Of a stretch of DNA of 64,000 nucleotides, positions 9,897-20,407 are shown piece after piece. Each line of letters starts with the position of its first letter. Position 1 is the first letter of the stretch. Location: positions 1,003,997 to 1,067,996 of the forward strand of contig NZ_LT635801.1 of NCBI RefSeq assembly GCF_900128495.1. The letters run 5' to 3'. The DNA is from Bacteroides ilei (lineage in GTDB: Bacteria; Bacteroidota; Bacteroidia; Bacteroidales; Bacteroidaceae). The notes under the pieces were generated by a model. That model saw only the letters and a program-made list of their open reading frames with translations. It searched no databases and had not been told where the DNA came from. The translations under genes were made by a program, and so were the position numbers.

Positions 9897-9921
9897 CCTG
9901 AGCAACAAAAAGTTGCTCAGG
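9897..9921 (+). terminator. IS-internal hairpin upstream of the transposase
   Basis: A perfect 10-bp stem CCTGAGCAAC / GTTGCTCAGG with an AAAAA loop, followed by ATTTTG. Its position just inside the left end suits a terminator or structure that blocks transcription entering from the host GH3 gene. The T-tract is short, so termination strength is uncertain. Confidence 0.4.
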
Positions 9922-9922
9922 A

Positions 9923-9954
9923 TTTTGCCATGTCAGATTTTTCACCTATCTTAG
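9923..9954 (+). promoter_or_regulatory. Transposase promoter candidate
   Basis: TTTG at 9923-9926, 20 bp, then TATCTTAG at 9947-9954, one mismatch from TAnnTTTG. It starts directly after the hairpin and would give a transcript beginning about 30 nt before the transposase ATG. An 8-bp inverted repeat (GCCATGTC 9927-9934 and GACATGGC 9989-9996) spans the start codon. Only transcripts that enter from outside contain the first arm, so these could hide the start codon. Confidence 0.5.
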
Positions 9955-9990
9955 TGTTGCAAATCAAAATATGTATCAAACCCGACAGAC

Positions 9991-11277
9991 ATGGCAAAGG
10001 TAGCAATAAAATCTGAGAAACTCTCTCCTTTTGGAGGAATTTTTTCAATAATGGAGCAATTTGACTCCAATCTCTCATCTGTAATCGACTCAACCCTCGG
10101 TATGAGATGTAGGCTGTATGGTTATCAATACAGCGAAATCATCCGTTCGCTTATGAGCGTTTATTTCTGTGGCGGCTCATGCATAGAGGATGTCACCACT
10201 CATCTGATGTATCACCTCTCGCTTCATCCGACACTTCGCACATGCAGTGCCGACACGATTCTCAGAGCCATAAAGGAACTGACCCAGGATAACATTTCCT
10301 ACACATCCGACACTGGCAAGACCTACGACTTAAACACGGCAGACATGCTGAATACACTGCTCCTCAATTGCCTATTGTCCACAGGGCAGCTGAAAGATGG
10401 CGAGGGGTATGACGTTGACTTCGACCACCAGTTCATAGAGGCTGAGAAGTTTGATGCGAAACCCACATACAAGAAGTTTCTCGGATACCGTCCTGGCGTG
10501 GCGGTTATTGGCGACTTGATTGTCGGCATTGAGAACAGCGACGGCAACACAAATGTCCGTTTCCACCAGAAGGACACGCTGAAGAGGTTCTTTGAAAGGT
10601 TTGAAAAGAACAAGCTTATGATCAACCGTTTCAGAGCTGATTGCGGCTCGTGTTCTGAAGAGATAGTGGAAGAGATTGCTAAACACTGCAAGACCTTCTA
10701 TATCCGTGCCAACCGATGCAGTTCGCTCTACAATGACATCTTTGCCCTCAGAGGTTGGAAGAAAGTGGAATTGGGCGGCATTGAGTTTGAGCTGGCCTCC
10801 ATTCTCATCGAGAAATGGAAAGGGAAGGCATACCGTCTTGTGATTCAAAGACAGAAGCGGATAGACGGCGAACTCGACCTGTGGGAAGGAGAATACACCT
10901 ACCGCTGCATCCTTACAAATGACTACGAGTCTTCCGAGAAAGAGATTGTCGAATTCTATAACCTCCGTGGAGGGAAGGAACGCATCTTCGATGACATGAA
11001 TAACGGATTCGGCTGGAACAGGCTTCCAAAATCCTTCATGGGAGAAAACACGGTGTTTCTTCTGCTTACGGCACTCATACGCAACTTCTATAAATTCATC
11101 ATGGCGAGGCTTGACGTGAAGAGGTTCGGACTCAAAGCAACAAGCCGCATCAAGGCGTTTGTCTTCAAGTTCATCTCTGTGCCAGCCAAATGGGTCAGGA
11201 CATCAAGGCAGTATGTGCTGAATATCTATTCATGCAACAACGCTTATGCTGATGTGTTCCAGAATGACTTTGGATGA
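9991..11277 (+). CDS. IS1380-family transposase
   Basis: A 428-residue DDE transposase. Visible landmarks are the N-terminal SPFGGIFSIMEQFD and YGYQYSEIIRSLMSVYFCGGSCIEDV, the first catalytic Asp region VDFDHQFIEAEKFDAKPTYKK, the second Asp in INRFRADCGSCSEEIVEEI, and the C-terminal YNLRGGKERIFDDMNNGFGWNRLP, which carries the Y-x2-R-x3-E type signature. Length is normal for the family and there is no internal stop. It is read in the same direction as the host genes. The codon use is ordinary for the phylum, as expected for an IS circulating in Bacteroidales. Confidence 0.93.
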   Translation: MAKVAIKSEKLSPFGGIFSIMEQFDSNLSSVIDSTLGMRCRLYGYQYSEIIRSLMSVYFCGGSCIEDVTTHLMYHLSLHPTLRTCSADTILRAIKELTQDNISYTSDTGKTYDLNTADMLNTLLLNCLLSTGQLKDGEGYDVDFDHQFIEAEKFDAKPTYKKFLGYRPGVAVIGDLIVGIENSDGNTNVRFHQKDTLKRFFERFEKNKLMINRFRADCGSCSEEIVEEIAKHCKTFYIRANRCSSLYNDIFALRGWKKVELGGIEFELASILIEKWKGKAYRLVIQRQKRIDGELDLWEGEYTYRCILTNDYESSEKEIVEFYNLRGGKERIFDDMNNGFGWNRLPKSFMGENTVFLLLTALIRNFYKFIMARLDVKRFGLKATSRIKAFVFKFISVPAKWVRTSRQYVLNIYSCNNAYADVFQNDFG

Positions 11278-11433
11278 CACCGACAACTTATGGTCGTGAT
11301 TTTGCGTATTGCCTCAAGTCGCATGGTGGGGTAAGGGGATTTAATGCGTCTTTGTGGCGATTTTTGCTGCGTTGCACCCTCTTTTGCCACAGTGTCGCTA
11401 CCTTTTTGACCTCTGTGTCATCTTATGAGGGCG

Positions 11434-11453
11434 GTTGCGGATTTGAGGATCTA
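11434..11453 (+). repeat. Right terminal inverted repeat and right target-site copy of the IS
   Basis: GTTGCGGATTTGAGG (11434-11448) is the right terminal repeat and ATCTA (11449-11453) the second copy of the target duplication. The esterase ATG follows 12 bp later. Confidence 0.8.
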
Positions 11454-11456
11454 TAA

Positions 11457-13403
<1,947 letters not shown>

Positions 13404-13410
13404 TGTATGT

Positions 13411-13442
13411 CTGTTCCGAATTAAGTTAAAGTAATGGAACAG
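13411..13442. terminator. Inverted repeat between convergent genes
   Basis: CTGTTCC (13411-13417) and GGAACAG (13436-13442) with an 18-nt AT-rich loop lie between the esterase stop and the convergent peptidase stop. There is no clear T-tract, so it is only a weak terminator candidate. Confidence 0.3.
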
Positions 13443-13443
13443 A

Positions 13444-14754
13444 TCAATTCAGCCCGTTTGTTCCGGTATCTGTATGTACCGGGACAGACGGGATAATTGT
13501 ATCTATTGCCGACAACTTTCTGATCAAGGAGTCACGCAGTATGGTAAATTGTGGCATGTTGGCCGGACTGATCGGTTTCTTGGGCTGTGACTTGATTAGC
13601 AGCGGATTGATAGGCTTACCGTTTTCGAATACACGGAAATCCAGGTGTGGACCCGTAGAAAGTCCGGTTGAGCCTACATAACCTATCACTTCTTTCTGTT
13701 TTACTTCCGACCCTACCTTGATTCCTTTTGCAAATCTAGACAGATGCATGTAGGTGGTGACGTACACACTGTTATGTCTTATTTTCAGAAAATTCCCACC
13801 TCCGTTGGCCTGGTATCCTTTCGCTATTACCTTGCCGTTTCCTATACTGTAGACCGGTGTACCTGTTGGAGCGGCATAGTCTACTCCGTGATGGGCACGG
13901 TAACGTCGGAGTACAGGATGGAAACGGCTGTTCGAAAAGCGGGATGTTATCCTGTAGAAATCCAGCGGGGCTTTCAGAAATGCACCCTCCAGGCTGTTTC
14001 CGGTAGCTCCATAATATAATTCTTCACCGTCTTGCACGAAGGGGATAGCGTAATATAGACTGTCCGAATACCGGAATGATGCGGCCAGGATATGGAAACT
14101 GTCCAGTTCCTTGCCCTCCACACATTCCTGCTCGTAGATAACCCGGAATTCATCTTCTTTCTGAAGGCTGAAGAAATCGATAGTCCATCCGTATAGATTG
14201 GACAGTTCCATGGCCAGCAGAGGGGATGTGTCCAGCTTCTGCATGGCTACCCATAGGGATGATTCCACCTTACCGCGGATTTCCTTCTGTCTCCATTCTA
14301 CCGGATTTTCTCCACGGTATACTTTACATTCATTGCGCAGGTCGAACACAATGTATGACTTGGGGTTTTCTTCATATACGAAGAAACGTACCAGACGGGT
14401 ACTGTCAGGGCGTAGAAATACGGCATACGATTGTCCGTCGCGGATTTTCCGTACATCAAAAACCCCTTTTGCCTTTTCGTTCAGTTGATGTATTTCTTCT
14501 GTTGTTACCCCATGGTCTTTCAGAATGTTCGACAGATTCTGCCTGGGTTGTACGATACCATATTTGATGTCGTAACGGTCTACCGGTATTCCGTATTTGC
14601 AGACTATTTCTTCCACTTCGGTCGAATCGGTTATTTCCACTTCATCCAGCGGGGTATTTATCTGTGATTTCAAGCAGAAAATCAGTACTAATACTGCTGC
14701 AATGAGGACAAATATTCCTCCTATAGTTATTTTTAATGTCAGATTCTTTTTCAT
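13444..14754 (-). CDS. M23 (LytM-type) murein endopeptidase, membrane-anchored
   Basis: A 436-residue periplasmic peptidoglycan hydrolase. I place the start at 14754 (MKKNLTLKIT), since the longer reading frame would overlap the upstream gene by 20 bp. An N-terminal transmembrane segment (IGGIFVLIAAVLVLIFCL) is followed by a LysM-like or OapA-like segment with periodic hydrophobics (about residues 60-150) and a C-terminal M23 domain with the zinc motifs H-HGVDYAAPTGTPV, YMHLSRFAKGIKVGSEVKQ and GPHLDFRVF. The overall shape matches MepM-like DD-endopeptidases that cleave stem-peptide crosslinks during wall growth. It is probably co-transcribed with the ureohydrolase 28 bp upstream, although no functional link is evident. 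Confidence 0.9.
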   Translation of the reverse strand: MKKNLTLKITIGGIFVLIAAVLVLIFCLKSQINTPLDEVEITDSTEVEEIVCKYGIPVDRYDIKYGIVQPRQNLSNILKDHGVTTEEIHQLNEKAKGVFDVRKIRDGQSYAVFLRPDSTRLVRFFVYEENPKSYIVFDLRNECKVYRGENPVEWRQKEIRGKVESSLWVAMQKLDTSPLLAMELSNLYGWTIDFFSLQKEDEFRVIYEQECVEGKELDSFHILAASFRYSDSLYYAIPFVQDGEELYYGATGNSLEGAFLKAPLDFYRITSRFSNSRFHPVLRRYRAHHGVDYAAPTGTPVYSIGNGKVIAKGYQANGGGNFLKIRHNSVYVTTYMHLSRFAKGIKVGSEVKQKEVIGYVGSTGLSTGPHLDFRVFENGKPINPLLIKSQPKKPISPANMPQFTILRDSLIRKLSAIDTIIPSVPVHTDTGTNGLN

Positions 14755-14782
14755 GCGGGTAAAGTTAAACATTATATCTGTA

Positions 14783-15562
14783 TCATTTGCATGGGTTTTC
14801 AAACAAATATGCCAGTTGCAGGTTTATTGCGTTATCTTTTCTGATATTGGGATCCAGCATTCCCGCGATGGAATAGTTACATTCTCCACAGATATCTACT
14901 CCTATCAGCCGGTCATGCTTGAGCAGAATGAGCAGAAGTCTTTTCAGTTCCTGTAGGGTTGTTTTTCCTTGGTCCCAGTTGGTCTTGTCTTCTCCAGTGT
15001 CCAGGACATCTTTGTCTATAGAGATGTAGATGGGCAGGTTCAGGTGTATGGAATAGAAGTCCTGCCAGGCTTGATGGTCTTCCAGCTGTGATTCCTTGAA
15101 TTCGATGATTCTGTCCAGATATCTGGGCTCGATTTTTTTCAGCAGGTCGTCCGATGTTCCGATCAGAAGGACCTTTTTCAGATGCCGGTTGGTATCCAGG
15201 GCTGCCTTTACCCATGATCCGCATGTGAGGAGTTCATCAAAAAGAGACGGCTGCATGTCGGGATGATGGTCGAATACCACCAGTATGAAATCCTCCTGTA
15301 TCTTGTCGGTAAAGAATCTAGATATATAATGATAATTACCCGAATCTATGAAATGGATGCCTTGAGGTTGCAGATGCTGTATCTTCCGGGAGATTGTTGC
15401 CGAAGCTTCTTCATCACAGAAGCAGTCAGATCCTTTGATATCTGTACAGTCTATCCATTCTATATGTTCGTTTTTATAGAATGTTTCTTCTGTATAGACA
15501 TTCGAAAAATTCATTATGACTATTTTGTTCATGTCTTTTTGGACTGTTTCTTTTATTGACAT
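14783..15562 (-). CDS. Arginase/agmatinase-family ureohydrolase-like protein
   Basis: A 259-residue protein of the ureohydrolase fold. The binuclear manganese motifs are recognisable: DSGNYHYIS (GxxH type), VVFDHHPDM (DxHxD) and SIDKDVLDTG (SxDxDxxDP-like, with T in place of the usual P). Length is slightly below that of agmatinases (about 300) and the substrate loops differ, so arginine, agmatine, formiminoglutamate and guanidino compounds are all possible. An alternative start lies at 15532 (MNKIVIMNF); the 15562 ATG has the A-rich upstream sequence common here. It is transcribed leftward ahead of the M23 peptidase, with 28 bp between them. Confidence 0.8.
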   Translation of the reverse strand: MSIKETVQKDMNKIVIMNFSNVYTEETFYKNEHIEWIDCTDIKGSDCFCDEEASATISRKIQHLQPQGIHFIDSGNYHYISRFFTDKIQEDFILVVFDHHPDMQPSLFDELLTCGSWVKAALDTNRHLKKVLLIGTSDDLLKKIEPRYLDRIIEFKESQLEDHQAWQDFYSIHLNLPIYISIDKDVLDTGEDKTNWDQGKTTLQELKRLLLILLKHDRLIGVDICGECNYSIAGMLDPNIRKDNAINLQLAYLFENPCK

Positions 15563-15818
15563 TTTATTGTATTTTATTCGATCGTTTCTGCTATTAGAGT
15601 TACCTTCTGCCGAATGGTTTAAATTGCTTCTTTTCTAAAATAAAGATATTATAGGTATATATCTCGGAATATTTTGACTTTTTTAAGACTTAATATGCAT
15701 TTCTTGTTTCTGTTTTCGATACTTTTACTGACATTATGTAAATATAAGATATTTATTTTATGAATGTTAAAATCAATACAATGAAAAAACAATTTTTTTA
15801 TTTCTCTTTTTATGTGGA

Positions 15819-18800
15819 TTGGGGAGTTACTTGTGGGCTGCAGATGACGTAACTGTAAAATCTTGGCAGGGTATCCACCAGACGACTTTGGCACAAATGG
15901 AAGATGTTTTTGCCGATCCTCCCGCTACGTTTGCCAATCATGTCATTTGGGGTTGGAACGGACAGATGGATAGAAAAACCATATGCAATGATTTGGATTC
16001 TATTAAAAGTAAAGGTTTCCGTGCCGTCATTTTTGAGGCGGGTTACCAGCTTCCGTTCAAATATTTGTCCGACGGGTGGTTTAAGGCCGTCCGTACTGCT
16101 GTACTTGAAGCCAAGAAAAGAGGGTTGAAGGTATGGATTATTGATGAGGGTAAATATCCGAGTGGATTTGCCGGCGGAAAATTTACCCAAGAACGTCCCG
16201 ACTTACGTATGCAGGCTTTGGTTGTAGATGAACGGATTCCGGTACGACGAGGGGAAACATGGGTCGGGAAGGAAGTGCCGGCTGGAGTCATCAGTGCAGT
16301 GGCTGTAAGCAAGAGCGGAAAGCCGAACCGTACCGTGGAGCTCAAGGACGGGAAACTGGATTTCAATGCCGGAAATGACGATTGGGAAATACTGCTTGTC
16401 CGCAGTGATTTCCGTACTGCTGTTACGCGTGCCGTCAATAATCCGACAGGAGGAAAGGATACAAGCAATTCCTTGTGCGACTATTTGAATCCGGTAGCGG
16501 TACAGCAGTTTGTGGACTGGACGCATGCCCAGTATAAGAAATATCTGGGTAAGGAATTGGGGACTACTGTACTGGGGTTCCGTGGCGACGAGCCCGACTA
16601 TGCCCACATGCCTTGGACGCCGGAAATCATTACTGTGTTTAAACAGATGAAGGGGTATGACCCGACCCCTTGGCTGGCTTCGTTCTTTACACCGGTGCTT
16701 ACAGTGGCAGAACAGCGTGTCAAGGCCGATTATTGGGATGTATGGTCGACTCTTTTTGCAACTCATTTCTTCAAGCTTCAGGCCGACTGGTGTGAAGCGA
16801 ACGGTGTGGCGTATATCACTCATCTGAACAAAGACCATTACATGCCCGACTGCATACGTGCCGAAGGGGATTTCTTCCGTACCTTGAGTAAAGTCCAGAT
16901 TCCGGGTGTTGACGCTATCTGGAACCAGATTTTTCCTGATACGGTCAATAACTTCCCGAAACAGGCCTCTTCTGTGGCACATGTATATGGAAAGCCTCGT
17001 GCATTCAGCGAAAGTTTTGCTGCCTATTATACATCTCCTTCTATCCGGCAGGCGAAATATGTTGTCGATTACCAGATAGTAAGAGGCATCAACTTCTTTG
17101 AATTCATGTTTTGGGGTGCGGGTTCCCGGCAGCCGAACTGGATGTCGGATCCGGGAATGAAAGATTTGAATGACTATACGAACCGTACCACTTATTTGAT
17201 GACGCAGGGAAAACCCGGGGCACGTATCGCAATGTATTATCCGGTTTCAACTATGTGGACGGGAAATAATGCTGTCTATCCGGATATCAAGGCTTGTACG
17301 CAACTGTTGCTCGACCACCAGCGGGATTTCGATTATGTCAATGAGGACGCATTTTCCGAAGCCTTGAAAGTGGGGCCGGGATACCTGGAAAACATGAGCG
17401 GCCAGCGTTACTATACATTGATTATACCTTCGGCCGATGTAGTTATGGAGAAGGCGTGGGAAAAGATCCGGGAGTTTGTTGCCCGTGGAGGTAAGCTTTT
17501 GTTCTGGGGAAGAAAGCCGGCATCGGTGGTAGGGCAGAGCTTTATGACCCCGAAGCCTTTGCCCGAGGTGGACGCTTATGTATATGAACCGGCTGTGAAA
17601 TGGACTCCGAAAGTGGAGGCTTGTATGCCCGAACCTGAAATGTCTGTCCTGCAGAATCCGGATCCGGATATCCAGTATACCCGTCGGGTGATGTCCGACG
17701 GTGACCTGTATTTTATATTCAACCAAGGGAAGGAAGCCGTGACATTTGTTGCTGCTTTTGATAAAGTCGGTACGGTACGTGAATGGGATACTTCTGATGG
17801 AACGCTCCGGAATATCCAGGCATCTGCAGTCGGAGGCCGTACCCGTTTGGAACTGACATTACAGCCATGGGAGAGTCGGATTATTTCTATTGAAAAGTGT
17901 AACCGGATCTATAATGTCAAGGATGCCGGAGTGAAAGGCGATGGTGTACAGGTGGAGACTGTTGCCATACAGAAGGTAATCGATGAAGCGGCATCACGAG
18001 GTGGAGGAAAGGTCGTTTTTCCTGAAGGGACTTATCTTACCGGTGCATTGTTTTTTCCCCGTGGTGTAGACCTGCATATAGATAAGGGTGCAACATTGGT
18101 AAGTACGGTCAATCCTGATGATTTTCCGGTAATCCCTACACGTTTTGAAGGTGTTGAACGTAAATGGCGTTGTGCTTTCCTCAATTTTACCGGCTCCGAA
18201 GGAGTGATTGTCGATGGTGAAGGGACTGTCGACGGGAAAGGGGTAGAATGGAAAGATATACCGTTCGGAGATTCCGGGCGTCCCCGGATGTTCTGTTTCA
18301 CCGATTGTCCAGGTGGAAGAATTTCGGGACTGAAAATGGTCAACCAGGCATCCTGGTGTCTGCATGTGCTGTATACTGATGGTTTTGACATTGACGGGGT
18401 GGACATCCGGGCTTTGGAATACATTCCGAGTTCGGATGGTATTGACATCGATTCTTCTAATGATGTCAACATCCTGAACTGCCGGATAGAGGCTCATGAT
18501 GACTGTATATCAATCAAATCGGGAAAGGATGAAGACGGTCGTAGGGTAGCACGCCCAAGCGAGAATATTCTGGTAGAAAATTGTCATTTTGCCTATGGAC
18601 ACGGAGGTGTGGCTATGGGTAGTGAAGTTTCGGGCGGCATACGCAACGTTACGGTACGTTCCTGTTTCATGGACAATGAAAACTGGAATCCTTTACGTTT
18701 CAAAAGCCAGCCCAGCCGTGGAGGAGTGGTAGAGAATATTCTGTTTGAAGATGTAACTATCAGGAATGCACGTAATCTGTTTGAAATCAATATGGAGTGG

Positions 18801-19058
18801 CGCATGGTCCCTCCCTTGGCTCCGGCTTGTCCGCAGCTTACGGTGTTAAGGAATATCTGTTTCAGAAATATATATGCCGAGACACAGTCTGCAGGGATGA
18901 TACACGGATTCAAGGATGCTCCTTTCACGAAAGATTCTTTCCGTTTCGAGAATTGTACAGTCAAGGCACAGAAAGGTCTGCGGCTGGCCAATGCGGATGA
19001 AGTCTGTTTCGACGGATTGAATCTGGAAGTGGCCGAAGGTGAGAAATTTATCCGATAA
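15819..19058 (+). CDS. Fusion of a GH106-like glycosidase domain and a GH28 polygalacturonase-type domain; signal peptide out of frame
   Basis: At least 1079 residues. Residues about 15-650 resemble GH106 alpha-L-rhamnosidases (HVIWGWNGQMDRKTICNDL, FKYLSDGWFKAVRTAVLEAKKRGLKVWIID, SGFAGG), but the match is from memory and distant. Residues about 695-1079 are a GH28 right-handed beta-helix with its catalytic motifs: SSDGIDID (about 871), DDCISIKSG (about 893), GHGGVAMGSE (about 926) and PLRFKS (about 957). In frame, the first usable start is TTG at 15819. However, an ATG at 15781 begins MKK and is out of frame by one base; adding one base in the A6 or T7 run joins it to a perfect signal peptide (MKKTIFLFLF..., ending LWAADD). 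The true gene probably runs from 15781 and is either frameshifted, phase-variable or affected by a homopolymer sequencing error. Together the domains would attack rhamnogalacturonan. Confidence 0.85.
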   Translation: MGSYLWAADDVTVKSWQGIHQTTLAQMEDVFADPPATFANHVIWGWNGQMDRKTICNDLDSIKSKGFRAVIFEAGYQLPFKYLSDGWFKAVRTAVLEAKKRGLKVWIIDEGKYPSGFAGGKFTQERPDLRMQALVVDERIPVRRGETWVGKEVPAGVISAVAVSKSGKPNRTVELKDGKLDFNAGNDDWEILLVRSDFRTAVTRAVNNPTGGKDTSNSLCDYLNPVAVQQFVDWTHAQYKKYLGKELGTTVLGFRGDEPDYAHMPWTPEIITVFKQMKGYDPTPWLASFFTPVLTVAEQRVKADYWDVWSTLFATHFFKLQADWCEANGVAYITHLNKDHYMPDCIRAEGDFFRTLSKVQIPGVDAIWNQIFPDTVNNFPKQASSVAHVYGKPRAFSESFAAYYTSPSIRQAKYVVDYQIVRGINFFEFMFWGAGSRQPNWMSDPGMKDLNDYTNRTTYLMTQGKPGARIAMYYPVSTMWTGNNAVYPDIKACTQLLLDHQRDFDYVNEDAFSEALKVGPGYLENMSGQRYYTLIIPSADVVMEKAWEKIREFVARGGKLLFWGRKPASVVGQSFMTPKPLPEVDAYVYEPAVKWTPKVEACMPEPEMSVLQNPDPDIQYTRRVMSDGDLYFIFNQGKEAVTFVAAFDKVGTVREWDTSDGTLRNIQASAVGGRTRLELTLQPWESRIISIEKCNRIYNVKDAGVKGDGVQVETVAIQKVIDEAASRGGGKVVFPEGTYLTGALFFPRGVDLHIDKGATLVSTVNPDDFPVIPTRFEGVERKWRCAFLNFTGSEGVIVDGEGTVDGKGVEWKDIPFGDSGRPRMFCFTDCPGGRISGLKMVNQASWCLHVLYTDGFDIDGVDIRALEYIPSSDGIDIDSSNDVNILNCRIEAHDDCISIKSGKDEDGRRVARPSENILVENCHFAYGHGGVAMGSEVSGGIRNVTVRSCFMDNENWNPLRFKSQPSRGGVVENILFEDVTIRNARNLFEINMEWRMVPPLAPACPQLTVLRNICFRNIYAETQSAGMIHGFKDAPFTKDSFRFENCTVKAQKGLRLANADEVCFDGLNLEVAEGEKFIR

Positions 19059-19085
19059 ACGTCGGTGGTGACAGATAGCAGATTG

Positions 19086-19141
19086 GAAAAAGCCCTTCTC
19101 CGGAGTCCCGTTTGGGATGGTAGGAGAAGGGCCTTTTTTTA
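19086..19141. terminator. Bidirectional terminator between convergent genes
   Basis: A perfect 10-bp GC-rich stem GCCCTTCTCC (19092-19101) / GGAGAAGGGC (19123-19132), with AAAAA before it and TTTTTTT after it. It serves both the GH106-like/GH28 gene and the convergent CobW gene, whose stop lies at its edge. Confidence 0.85.
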
Positions 19142-20407
19142 TTCCAGACATTCGTCCAGGTCGTGTGCCAGTTGTTCCTTGTCCAGGTGTTGGCCAATGA
19201 ACACGATTTTCTGCATACGGTCGCCGTATTTTTCATCCCAGTCACGCAGCAGTCCCGGTTCTTGCTTCATCAGTTCGATCAGATCTTTTTCCGAAGCGGT
19301 GGCGTACCATAATCCGGCTTCTGTAAGCTGTTTCTGGATGCCGGCCTGCTCAAACAGGTAAGACATGTCGCGGTTATGTGCGAAATAACATACACCCTTG
19401 GCACGTATTACGTTGCGCGGCCATTTGGTTGCAATGAACTGGTCGAACTTATGGATATCGAAGGCTGGCCGGCGGTAGTATACATAGGTCCCGATTCCGT
19501 ATTCTTCCACTTCTCCGCCTTCATGGTGATGATGGTGATGGTGGTGATGCCCTTCCCCTTCTTCGTGGTCGGAGTGATGTTCATCTTCGTCATGGTCATG
19601 ATGATGTCCGTGCTCTTCTTCATGATGATGTTCATGCGCTTTTGCGTCTTCTTCCTGTTCGTCGGTGATCTGTTTTTCTATTTCGCGGATCCATCCGGCC
19701 GAAGTTGCTACATCACCGAAATTGAACATGTTTGTGTGGATAATCTTGTCGAGGTCCACGTCGGCGTAATTACATTCAATGATTTCTGCGTTAGGCTGCA
19801 GCGCTTTGATGATGTGTTTGATACGGTCCAGTTCTTCGGGTTTCACTTCCGATGCCTTGTTCAGCAGAATAATGTTGCAGAATTCAATCTGCTGGATAAT
19901 CAGATTCTCGATGTCTTCTTCACCGATATTCTTACGTGTCAGGTCATTACCACAGGCGAATTCACTTTCAAGGCGTAAGGCATCGACTACGGTGGCGATA
20001 CAGTCCAGCTTGGCTGTTCCGTATTTTGTATAGGTGCCTCCCATACTCGGGATAGAACAGATAGTCTGTGCAATAGGTCCCGGTTCGCAGATACCGCTGG
20101 CTTCGATTACGATATAGTCGAATCGCTTCATTTTGAGGATATCGTTCAATTGCTCTATCAGGTCCATTTTCAGTGTGCAGCAGATACATCCGTTCTGCAA
20201 GGCCACCAGGCTGTCGTCCTTTTTGCCTACGATACCGCCTTTCTGGATCAGGTCGGCGTCGATGTTCACTTCACCTATATCATTAACGATTACAGCAAAT
20301 TTGATTCCCCGTTTATTGGCGAGGATATGGTTTACCAGAGTTGTTTTTCCACTGCCCAGATAACCGGTCAGAAGCAGTACTGGAGTTTCTTTTGTTTCCA
20401 TTGTCAT
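19139..20407 (-). CDS. CobW/COG0523-family GTPase with His-rich loop (putative zinc chaperone)
   Basis: A 422-residue P-loop GTPase. It has a Walker A motif GYLGSGKTT at residues 15-23, the conserved metal site GCICCTL, a switch region with EASGICEP, and NKASE as the guanine-specificity motif. A dense His/Asp/Glu stretch at about residues 255-300 (HEHHHEEEHGHHHDHDEDE, then a run of nine His) precedes the C-terminal CobW_C domain (GTYVYYRRPAFDIHKFDQFI). Members with CxCC and a His-rich loop deliver zinc to metalloenzymes under zinc starvation, and many are Zur-regulated; a role with other metals is possible. The gene stands alone. A -7 box TACTTTTG lies 34 bp upstream, but I could not define a Zur site. 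Confidence 0.9.
   Translation of the reverse strand: MTMETKETPVLLLTGYLGSGKTTLVNHILANKRGIKFAVIVNDIGEVNIDADLIQKGGIVGKKDDSLVALQNGCICCTLKMDLIEQLNDILKMKRFDYIVIEASGICEPGPIAQTICSIPSMGGTYTKYGTAKLDCIATVVDALRLESEFACGNDLTRKNIGEEDIENLIIQQIEFCNIILLNKASEVKPEELDRIKHIIKALQPNAEIIECNYADVDLDKIIHTNMFNFGDVATSAGWIREIEKQITDEQEEDAKAHEHHHEEEHGHHHDHDEDEHHSDHEEGEGHHHHHHHHHEGGEVEEYGIGTYVYYRRPAFDIHKFDQFIATKWPRNVIRAKGVCYFAHNRDMSYLFEQAGIQKQLTEAGLWYATASEKDLIELMKQEPGLLRDWDEKYGDRMQKIVFIGQHLDKEQLAHDLDECLE

Larger units (their letters stand above)
9855..11448 (+). mobile_element. IS1380-family insertion sequence, apparently intact
   Basis: A 1594-bp element bounded by imperfect 15-bp terminal repeats (CCTAAATTCCGCAGC on the left; GTTGCGGATTTGAGG on the right) and flanked by a perfect 5-bp duplication ATCTA (9850-9854 and 11449-11453). 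The single transposase gene is full length and uninterrupted. Size, end sequence beginning CCT and a 4-5 bp duplication all fit IS1380. Removing the element and one ATCTA copy leaves only 30 bp between the GH3 stop and the esterase start, so the IS has split a tight gene pair. The clean duplication suggests a recent insertion. Confidence 0.88.

Noticed and set aside
11274-11456. 60-residue ORF at the right end of the IS
   Set aside because: It overlaps the transposase stop and runs into the terminal repeat; no coding character.
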